Source: Aliiruegeria sabulilitoris (GTDB lineage Bacteria > Pseudomonadota > Alphaproteobacteria > Rhodobacterales > Rhodobacteraceae). From it: a DNA stretch of 64,000 bases. The position numbers and the translations under genes were made by a program. Position 1 is the stretch's first letter. Each line of letters begins with the position of its first letter. Positions 58,732-64,000 of this stretch are shown in pieces. Location of the stretch: NCBI RefSeq assembly GCF_001558155.1, contig NZ_LOAS01000007.1, forward strand, positions 226,234 to 290,233, in the 5' to 3' direction. The notes below the pieces were generated by a model. It saw only the letters and a program-made list of their open reading frames with translations. It had not been told where the DNA came from and searched no databases.

Positions 58732-59268
58732 ATGAAACGAGCCCTTGCGGTGATCTGCGTCACGACAGCCTTACTTGCAGGTTGCGACACGTACACGTCC
58801 GAGCAGTACCAGAGCAATCCACAAAACACGATTGCGTTGCGAAACATAGCTGCGAAAGGCGAGAGAGGCACGGTCGGGACAGTATCTTTAGCGCCTGATG
58901 TTAATGAACAACCGACTTGCCGGCTTGCAGGGCCTATTGATGTCGGCAGTGGCGCCGGTATTGAAACGGTGGTCAAGCAGGCTATCCAAGCGGAATTCCT
59001 AGCAGGCGGCATTTACAGTACCAATGGAACACCTGTCTCGGTAATGATTACTGAACTGGAACCAGATTCATTCTCCGGAACTTGGACAATCGGACTGAGA
59101 GTCTCGTCTCCTAAGTCCGCTGGATATGAGGTGAAACAGGTCACGAAGTTCAGCACCAGTTTCTCTGCTCTTGCCGCATGCAATAACACTGCCGACGCCT
59201 TTAACAGGGCACTCAGCGCTACTATTTTCACCTTGGTCCAGCATCCTGGATTCAGGTCGCTGATTTAA
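58732..59268 (+). CDS. Lipoprotein of unknown function
   Basis: 178 residues with a clear type-II signal peptide (MKRALAVICVTTALLAGC; lipidated Cys18). The mature part is mixed beta/alpha with two Cys, including CNNTADAFNRAL. Not assigned to a family. As element cargo it could alter the host surface, for example in exclusion of other elements, but nothing in the sequence proves this. Confidence 0.8.
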   Translation: MKRALAVICVTTALLAGCDTYTSEQYQSNPQNTIALRNIAAKGERGTVGTVSLAPDVNEQPTCRLAGPIDVGSGAGIETVVKQAIQAEFLAGGIYSTNGTPVSVMITELEPDSFSGTWTIGLRVSSPKSAGYEVKQVTKFSTSFSALAACNNTADAFNRALSATIFTLVQHPGFRSLI

Positions 59269-59390
59269 TCCGGTCCTCCGGGTGCCTAGCGTAATAGTAA
59301 ACAAGGTTCTCGGAAGAAAAATGACATGCAACCCGGCGGGATAGACATCGGGCTGCATGCAACCACGGAAATTTCTGACATTGTATTATG

Positions 59391-59990
59391 TCAGGTCCCT
59401 GAAATATCTTTTAAGATCCGATAGACCGATGCACGGCTGATCCCTGTGACCTTGGCGATATGGTCAGGCTTGTAGCCTCTCGCCTTCAATCCCAGCACTT
59501 CGTCCGTCTTCGCCCGCGCCGTAGGCGCTCGGCCTTTGTATTTCCCGTCCCGCTTCGCTTTGGCGATCCCGTAAGCTCGACGCTCTGCCATCCTGTCGCG
59601 CTCGAACTGGGCGACAGCTCCCATCATACGGACCAAGAGCATCTGTGTCGGGTCTTCAGGATCGAGCGGCGTTTTCGACAGATCGGGCAGGAGCCATATC
59701 ACATTGCGATTTACCGGGCGCGTGATTGCTGCGTCGGCGGCAGCAATGTCGCGGAACGCCCGATCCATCTTGGCAGCCACGATGCAGATGCGCCGCTCTG
59801 GCGTCGCGACGCGGTTCGCTTCTGCAAGCATGTTCTCGAAAACAGGGCGAGGGCCTCGGGTGCTGACCTCCTCGCTTCGGATTTTGTCAGGATCAACGCC
59901 TTGCTCACGCAGGACTCGAAACTGGTCCTCCCAGCCCGCCGCCTGTTGCTCCGCATCGGTGCTGACCCGCACATATCCCCATCTTTCCAT
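59391..59990 (-). CDS. Short serine recombinase (resolvase/invertase family)
   Basis: 199 residues from the ATG at 59990 (GAGGG five bases upstream; an in-frame start at 60038 has weaker context). Catalytic Ser10 in GYVRVSTD, then MDRAFRD, GAVAQFERDRMAERRAYGIA and a C-terminal helix-turn-helix (DHIAKVTGISRASVYRILK). The length suits a resolvase/invertase, not a large serine integrase. It may resolve element dimers or control DNA inversion. It is transcribed against the rest of the element. Confidence 0.92.
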   Translation of the reverse strand: MERWGYVRVSTDAEQQAAGWEDQFRVLREQGVDPDKIRSEEVSTRGPRPVFENMLAEANRVATPERRICIVAAKMDRAFRDIAAADAAITRPVNRNVIWLLPDLSKTPLDPEDPTQMLLVRMMGAVAQFERDRMAERRAYGIAKAKRDGKYKGRAPTARAKTDEVLGLKARGYKPDHIAKVTGISRASVYRILKDISGT

Positions 59991-60233
59991 GACACCCTCA
60001 CATCGCACACGAATTTGATACCAGTGAGAATATCTCAATAGGATATCAAGTCAATCCATGTGAGACAGAAATCAGCTCCTTTCGCTCGTGTCACAGGAGA
60101 CATCCCTAGTGAGACGGCATTCCCGCGAAGTCTTAGATTCGTGCGCATGCTCCTTTACTGGCGTCCACACTCCACAGACCAGAATTTTCAAGCAATCCTT
60201 GTAGTTACGTTTCGAAATTGGGCGGCGAATGCA

Positions 60234-60262
60234 TGGCGAATCAACTCGGTGTGTGTTATAAT
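60234..60262 (+). promoter_or_regulatory. Candidate promoter of the Rep-like operon
   Basis: A perfect TATAAT (60257-60262) lies 17 bases after TGGCGA (60234-60239, a weak TTGACA match), about 28 bases before the ATG at 60291. The divergent gap 59991-60290 also holds three GTGAGA(C) words (60024, 60060, 60109), which may be operator repeats. Confidence 0.45.
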
Positions 60263-60290
60263 TGAAACATCAAAAATCGAGGACTAGCAG

Positions 60291-60878
60291 ATGACGTCGG
60301 ACAGGAAAGTCACCATCCACGAGCAGTATTACGAGTATGCGAAACGATACGCCGAGTTGTCAGGAATGAGCGTGAAAGGCGTTGTCGAATACGCGATAGA
60401 GCGAACCGTTGTCCCAGAGTTGATGGAATTCGGTGCAATGGGTGACGAACCGCCGCCGAGGGAGGCGGACAAGCTGATAGAGCGGGCAAATCGCCTCCTG
60501 CCGGGGAACTGGCTTGTGTCTCTGGATGAAGCATTCGAGCCGTCCGATTCCGAGGCGGCGCCCCCAATGATCTGCGTCAGCGCAGGTGTTGATGTGTTCG
60601 GCGCGACTCGTGTCAGCAAGACGGCCCTCCGCAATTTCATTCATGATCTCGACAGGGTGGCCGAACACGGCGGGAGGGCATTGCTCTTCAACGAATGCGG
60701 TCCTGAGACCGATAGTTTGCAAGTCAGACGAAGGGGCAATGGGTTAATCTTCGAAAAGCCCGGATCTGGCCGGATTTCAGTGACGCGCACGTCGGTCGCG
60801 ACGCGTAATCGCGCCATGCTGATCGATGCGTTCAATCTCGCCATACAGGCCCAGAAAGCAGCGGAGGACGGACAATGA
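60291..60878 (+). CDS. Unknown element protein with RHH-like N terminus
   Basis: 195 residues. The N terminus (KVTIHEQYYEYAKRYAELSGMSVKGVVEYAIER) resembles a ribbon-helix-helix/MetJ-Arc DNA-binding unit; the rest (about 60-195) is not recognised. It is the first gene of a tight operon: the next gene starts within its stop (ATGA). A copy-control or partition-type regulator would fit. Confidence 0.7.
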   Translation: MTSDRKVTIHEQYYEYAKRYAELSGMSVKGVVEYAIERTVVPELMEFGAMGDEPPPREADKLIERANRLLPGNWLVSLDEAFEPSDSEAAPPMICVSAGVDVFGATRVSKTALRNFIHDLDRVAEHGGRALLFNECGPETDSLQVRRRGNGLIFEKPGSGRISVTRTSVATRNRAMLIDAFNLAIQAQKAAEDGQ

Positions 60879-61084
60879 AGTCGGCCAAGAAATCCTTCTC
60901 CAAGATGATACTGGCGGCCCTGAAGCGCGGCGAGCGCCTGACTGTTCGGGATGCATTCCTGCGTTGGGGGCACATGACGCTGACCCAGCGAGTCTCGGAG
61001 TTGAAGAAGGCCGGATACAACATCAAGGTCGAGATGATCCGCGCTGACGGAACCACCTTCGCCCGCTACTACATGGCGATCTGA
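60875..61084 (+). CDS. Small winged-helix (HTH_39-like) protein
   Basis: 69 residues: SKMILAALKRGERLTVRDAFLRWGHMTLTQRVSELKKAGYNIKVEMIRADGT, close to the HTH_39 pattern seen in phages and integrative elements. It could be an excisionase-like or replication accessory protein. The start overlaps the preceding stop by four bases; the next gene begins two bases after its stop. Confidence 0.78.
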   Translation: MKSAKKSFSKMILAALKRGERLTVRDAFLRWGHMTLTQRVSELKKAGYNIKVEMIRADGTTFARYYMAI

Positions 61085-61086
61085 CG

Positions 61087-61581
61087 ATGATAGACGACCG
61101 AGCACACAGAACCCGGATGCGGAGGGAAATGCGCGCGTGGCTGGAAGGGCGGCGCCAGGATTACACGCATTTCATCACGCTCTCATCCAACGACCCGATG
61201 CGGACAACCGTCCGTGCGCGGGTGGATTTGCTGGAATGGGATGCCCGGATGAATCGAGAAATTGTCGGTGGCAAGTGGCAGAAGCAGCTTTCCCATAAGC
61301 GCATCGTCTGGTTCGCGTGCTTGGAAGGCATTGGCGCCTCCCGCCATTGGCATTTGCTCTTCCGGCTCGGGTGGGAGATAACGCCCTCGCGGCTCGACTA
61401 CGTAGATGTTGAAGGGCTGGACAACATTGCAGATCGAGTCTGGAGAAAATTGGTCCCATCCGGCTCCACCAAGACATTGTTGATTGAAGACCATGGGGCG
61501 CGTGACTACGTGACCAAAAGGCTCGACCGTCTCGACCACCTTTCCGAATTCGTGGATTCCTTCGAGCTGAAGAGATCCTGA
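61087..61581 (+). CDS. Small HUH-endonuclease (Rep)-like protein
   Basis: 164 residues. Three rolling-circle Rep motifs are visible in order: motif 1 HFITLS (28-33), motif 2 His87-Trp-His89 in SRHWHLLFR, and motif 3 Tyr141-Val-Thr-Lys144 in ARDYVTKRL. One catalytic Tyr is expected to nick DNA and stay covalently bound. Overall similarity is otherwise low and I do not recognise a named subfamily, so the assignment is from motifs. It is the last gene of the 60291-61581 operon and lies about 200 bases before a large hairpin. Confidence 0.65.
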   Translation: MIDDRAHRTRMRREMRAWLEGRRQDYTHFITLSSNDPMRTTVRARVDLLEWDARMNREIVGGKWQKQLSHKRIVWFACLEGIGASRHWHLLFRLGWEITPSRLDYVDVEGLDNIADRVWRKLVPSGSTKTLLIEDHGARDYVTKRLDRLDHLSEFVDSFELKRS

Positions 61582-61776
61582 CGCTACAACTGGCCGACCG
61601 TTATACGGCGCTTCGTCCCCGCTTCTCTCCCGGCTGCAACGCTCCGAGGAGGCAGCGACAGGCCAGAGAGATGCAAATCAGTCTCGTGCATCGGCGCAAG
61701 GCAATTGCGGAGCTTTGCCAGACGTCAGAGACGACAATCGATCAAACGCTCTTCACGTTCTCCCACCGAAACTTTC

Positions 61777-61821
61777 GACAGCGCTGCGAGGGTGCATAGC
61801 ACCCGAGGGGGCAGCGCTGTC
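61777..61821. repeat. Nested hairpin (11-bp outer, 6-bp inner stem)
   Basis: Outer arms GACAGCGCTGC (61777-61787) and GCAGCGCTGTC (61811-61821) are perfect; inside, GGGTGC (61790-61795), ATA, GCACCC (61799-61804). No T-run follows, so it is not a standard terminator. A nick-site hairpin for the upstream Rep-like protein, or a structured RNA, is possible. Confidence 0.7.
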
Positions 61822-61860
61822 ATTATGATCCTATTACCATCTTGGCTCTGTGTTGACGCC

Positions 61861-61895
61861 ATGCAAGCGGTCGAAACCACCATAGCTGCTTGCAT
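61861..61895. repeat. Second nested hairpin
   Basis: ATGCAAGC (61861-61868) and GCTTGCAT (61888-61895) are perfect inverted repeats enclosing GGT-CGAA-ACC (61869-61878). It lies 40 bases after the larger hairpin. Confidence 0.55.
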
Positions 61896-62297
61896 CACAT
61901 CGACGAGAGCGTGCTGAGAGCTTCGTGCCGTCACGAGACAGAGGACAGTGCACGCACCGTTTCCCGGCCTTCTGAGAGCCGCTCACACGCTGGTAGTTCG
62001 CTCAGTCTGCGAGCTCATTTAGAGACAGCGTCATTTTCATTGCGTTCGCTGCATACCTATGCATCAGATAGTGCATACCTAAAGCAAGGTTTCGGAAAGT
62101 CACACCGCGTCTTCGTATCGTTCCCCGCCATTCCAATGGCCGATACTTGCAGTTGAGGGCAAGTCAATACTGATTAGTAACAATGTGTTTCATATAAGCA
62201 AATGCACTCGTAGCCCTCTTGCATTCAAGCCTGGCGTGATGGCCAGCGTGACTATTATGGCGTTCGTCTTTTTCAAGGAGGGGGGGGTATTTGCCGC

Positions 62298-62354
62298 ATG
62301 GTCTGTGTCCTGGATGGCGTTGAAAGTCTGCCTGTAGCTATTTGGTCGAAGTGA
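62298..62354 (+). CDS. Possible 18-codon leader ORF after a poly(G)8 tract
   Basis: AAGGAG runs into eight G (62280-62287); the first ATG (62298) opens an 18-codon frame ending in TGA 15 bases before the 62370 gene. The spacing from the purine tract is too long for normal initiation, so translation is doubtful. The G8 tract could vary in length and change expression of the next gene. Confidence 0.25.
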   Translation: MVCVLDGVESLPVAIWSK

Positions 62355-62369
62355 CAGAAGGAATGGGTA

Positions 62370-63332
62370 ATGCCTATCTCTCCGGAGCTTTTGGAGCTGG
62401 GTCGCAGCTATAGCAGAGCCGAACTAGCTGAGCTATTCGTTATTCCAAATCTCAAGACGTCACGAGAGGGACCATTCAGCCCTAAGCCGTATAATCATGT
62501 TTTGTTCTTCGTGACCTTGGATAAGCAAGCTCAGCAAGACAAAACGAAAAAGTATGACGACTATTTTGACGACGGAGTTTTCCATTGGGATAGCCCCAGC
62601 AACCGGCGAGCTGACCATCCATCGATAATCAGGATTATCGACGAAGAATCCGAACCGCACCTGTTCGTCCGTAGAGTGGAGAAAATCCGAGGGAAAACGC
62701 AGAAGTTCATATATGCTGGAAGGTTAGAAAGCCCAGTTTATGATCCCGCAACAAGCGAGCCTGTGAAGTTCATCTTTGATACCCCGGATTTGGAGGGCGA
62801 TATCCCGCCCGCGTTGCGGCCGTTGATCGAGTGGCGCCCCGACGACTACAGAAAGACGCTCCCATCCGAATCCTTCAGCCGACAAGTCGTAAAGAAGAAA
62901 CGGCGCGCTTCTGGACGTGCTCAGGGGCTGGAGACAGATCCAAAGATCCGCAAAGCTATCGAAATGCACGCGATGAAAAGGGCGACACAAACCTACGAGG
63001 AAAACGGCTACTCGGTCGAGGACGTATCGGCCAACAAACCCTTCGACCTTTATTGCACCAAACCTGGCAAGAAGGATCGCAGAGTTGAGGTAAAGGGCAC
63101 ACGAGGAGCGGGTGAAACCATCATAGTGACGGCTGGAGAAGTCCGGGCGGCCAAGCAAGAGAAAGTGATAACCGACCTGTTCATCGTTCACGACATAGTA
63201 CTAGCTTCAAAAAACGAGAGTGGCGAGCCTAGAATGGAGGGGGGTGTGGTGCGCTTGGTTCAAAAATGGATGCCCGAAGAGGAAGACCTTACACCAACAG
63301 AATACCGGTACAATGTGCCGCCTCGGAGTTAA
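62370..63332 (+). CDS. DUF3427-DUF3883 protein, predicted PD-(D/E)xK-type nuclease
   Basis: 320 residues; AAGGA seven bases before the ATG. The N-terminal half follows the DUF3427 pattern (YSRAELAELF, FFVTLDK, FDDGVFHWDSP, HLFVRR, YAGRLESP). The C-terminal half is DUF3883-like: a GYSVEDVSANKPFDLYC...RRVEVKGT core with Asp226, Glu240 and Lys242 giving a PD-(D/E)xK signature. DUF3427 normally sits at the end of large helicases, so a stand-alone fusion to DUF3883 is unusual. Probable restriction-like or modified-DNA-sensing defence cargo; not proven. Confidence 0.7.
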   Translation: MPISPELLELGRSYSRAELAELFVIPNLKTSREGPFSPKPYNHVLFFVTLDKQAQQDKTKKYDDYFDDGVFHWDSPSNRRADHPSIIRIIDEESEPHLFVRRVEKIRGKTQKFIYAGRLESPVYDPATSEPVKFIFDTPDLEGDIPPALRPLIEWRPDDYRKTLPSESFSRQVVKKKRRASGRAQGLETDPKIRKAIEMHAMKRATQTYEENGYSVEDVSANKPFDLYCTKPGKKDRRVEVKGTRGAGETIIVTAGEVRAAKQEKVITDLFIVHDIVLASKNESGEPRMEGGVVRLVQKWMPEEEDLTPTEYRYNVPPRS

Positions 63333-63650
63333 CAGGTGCTCGCGACTCAAAGCCACCTGCCCAGGATCCAGGGATCTGGGTCACTCACCTAGCTGACGAT
63401 GTCGAAGAAACCTTTGGCGACATCCAGAACAACCGCCCAACCATCCAGCAGAACATGACGACCGTGTGTAACATGACCGAGATCATCGGCGAGTCGGTGA
63501 TCTACGTCGAGACACAGGGTGTTGTGGTCAGGATCGAGGCTGAAACCGCCCCGAAATCTGTACCGGCGAACTGTAACGAGATCTGTAACGAAACGACGCA
63601 CTGATACGGACATAACTCCTTGAAAATAAACAGGGTGACTGTATGAGCTT
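63333..63650. other. Non-coding right end of the element
   Basis: 318 bases with no credible gene. It holds TGTAAC words at 63467, 63572 and 63584, two of them in a 12-base tandem (CTGTAACGA at 63571 and 63583), matching the left-end arm sites. Confidence 0.55.
63571..63584 (+). promoter_or_regulatory. Right integrase arm-type site (putative)
   Basis: CTGTAACGAGATCT, identical to 56781-56794 near the other end. Its last bases begin a second CTGTAACGA at 63583. Confidence 0.65.
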
Positions 63651-63686
63651 CGTCTCCAGGGTTCGAATCCCTGTCTCTCCGCCACC
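63651..63686. repeat. attR: 36-bp direct repeat of tRNA-Ser 3' end
   Basis: Exact copy of 56698-56733. The sequence upstream (GTATGAGCTT) is not tRNA-like, so this is only the 3' fragment and marks the right boundary of the element. Confidence 0.95.
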
Positions 63687-64000
63687 GACAATCGTCTCTT
63701 TTTCCCATGTCCATTTTGCGCCGAATAACGGCGTTTTTCCCGTCGGTTAAGCGCTGCGCTCAACACCTGAGACGCAGCTTTCCCAGCTATTCCCGGAGCA
63801 AAACTCGAGGTGTCTCAGTTGGCCCGAACCGCCGGTCCGCTTTCGGGTGGTTTTCCCTGATCCGGCCCGAATTACAGGGAAAATTGATGATTTGCAGGGA
63901 TTTCGGCTTTGAATCCATTTGATTGTACGAGCGATATCGGTGGCTTAAGGGAGATTTCCCTACTCCGAAGAACAGGGAATTATTGGACCCGAACAGGGAA
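63687..64000. other. Non-coding flank with degenerate CAGGGAA repeats
   Basis: No gene seen. From 63875, pieces of the form (A)CAGGGAA/T recur: 63874 CAGGGAAAATT, 63894 CAGGGATTTC, 63973 CAGGGAATTATT, 63993 CAGGGAA at the edge, plus an inverted-looking GGGAGATTTCCC near 63950. It looks like the start of a decayed repeat array or prophage remnant continuing beyond the window. Confidence 0.4.

Larger units (their letters stand above)
61582..62369. other. 788-base non-coding region: hairpins and TGCAT cluster
   Basis: No convincing gene. It holds two inverted repeats (61777-61821 and 61861-61895), and about ten TGCAT/ATGCA words between 61671 and 62224 (e.g. 61687, 61793, 61861, 61891, 62050, 62059, 62072, 62202, 62220), about ten times chance. 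TGCATACCTA occurs twice (62050, 62072). An origin of replication for the Rep-like protein or a large control region is the best guess. Confidence 0.5.
56698..63686. mobile_element. Integrative element of about 7.0 kb at tRNA-Ser(GGA)
   Basis: Bounded by 36-bp perfect direct repeats made of the tRNA-Ser 3' end. Content in order: tyrosine integrase, lipoprotein, serine recombinase (minus), operon of RHH-like / HTH_39-like / HUH Rep-like genes, non-coding region with hairpins and TGCAT cluster, DUF3427-DUF3883 protein. Base composition is visibly AT-richer and codon use less GC-biased than the flanks. No conjugation, capsid or portal genes are present, so movement would need a helper or it is a satellite or integrated plasmid. 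Confidence 0.93.

Noticed and set aside
61777-62081. CRISPR-like array
   Set aside because: Repeats are short words (5-10 bases) with irregular spacing; no cas genes.
61705-62156. Short open frames in the element's non-coding region
   Set aside because: No ribosome sites, Ser/Arg-rich random composition, and they run across the hairpins.
63266-63604. 112-codon frame near the right element end
   Set aside because: It overlaps the 3' end of the DUF3883 gene and the arm-site repeats; composition is not protein-like.

Overview
The window reads as chromosome of an alphaproteobacterium of the Rhodobacteraceae (roseobacter/Rhodobacter lineage). It is GC-rich, and several arrangements are typical of that group: dusB(nifR3)-ntrB-ntrC-ntrY-ntrX-trkA-trkH-hfq-hflX, an IspD-IspF fusion, the trgA-trgB-cysK tellurite-resistance cluster, a DUF6477/DUF6456 divergent pair, DUF4169 next to fumC, an alpha-type SspB, MbfA, and a two-piece circularly permuted tmRNA. 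The strain cannot be named from the sequence alone.

Layout. Bases 1-3.8 kb hold a minus-strand run guaA > ABM monooxygenase > GT8 glycosyltransferase > EamA transporter with overlapping or touching ends. 3.9-8.4 kb: a LysR regulator divergent from a zinc-less MDR reductase, an MttB-family methyltransferase, and a BtuF-like cytoplasmic metal/corrinoid receptor. 8.4-10.2 kb: the DUF6477/DUF6456 pair, sharing an intergenic region with a perfect DnaA box, a palindrome and a CtrA-like site. 10.4-16.6 kb: a papain-like peptidase, peroxiredoxin, lipA, dihaem cytochrome c, hpt, a RatA/COQ10 protein and an ammonium transporter. 16.8-19.5 kb: cinA, two PgpA-type genes (one degenerate) and ispDF. 19.6-31.6 kb: the nitrogen-regulation and potassium-uptake cluster through hfq-hflX. 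31.9-41.6 kb: a penicillin-acylase-type hydrolase, a hydroxyisobutyrate-dehydrogenase family protein, a membrane serine-hydrolase-like protein coupled to a cytochrome P450, Hint and RHH genes, fumC and sspB. 42.2-46.2 kb: ssrA (tag ANDNRAPVAVAA), mbfA, dinB, acuI and two identical tRNA-Gly genes. 46.3-56.5 kb: hisB-hisH, a class-V aminotransferase, photolyase, trgA-trgB-cysK, an MscS-type channel and an alanyl-tRNA editing protein.

The accessory part is an integrative element of about 7.0 kb inserted at tRNA-Ser(GGA). It is bounded by 36-bp perfect direct repeats (56698-56733 and 63651-63686). Inside them, 14-bp repeats near both ends look like integrase arm sites. It carries a tyrosine integrase, a lipoprotein, a short serine recombinase, a tight three-gene operon (RHH-like protein, HTH_39-like protein, and a small protein with HUH-endonuclease Rep motifs), a non-coding stretch with nested hairpins and a cluster of TGCAT/ATGCA words, and a DUF3427-DUF3883 protein with a PD-(D/E)xK-like signature. 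I infer a mobile element able to replicate by a rolling-circle-type mechanism, or a phage satellite, carrying a candidate restriction/defence cargo. This is the best candidate here for an undescribed system.

How the genes work together: NtrB/NtrC and NtrY/NtrX, with Amt nearby, serve nitrogen sensing and uptake; both response regulators lack the sigma54-contacting GAFTGA loop. TrkA/TrkH serve potassium uptake, and Hfq and HflX RNA and ribosome metabolism. SspB and tmRNA form the two halves of ssrA-tag proteolysis and lie about 1.1 kb apart.
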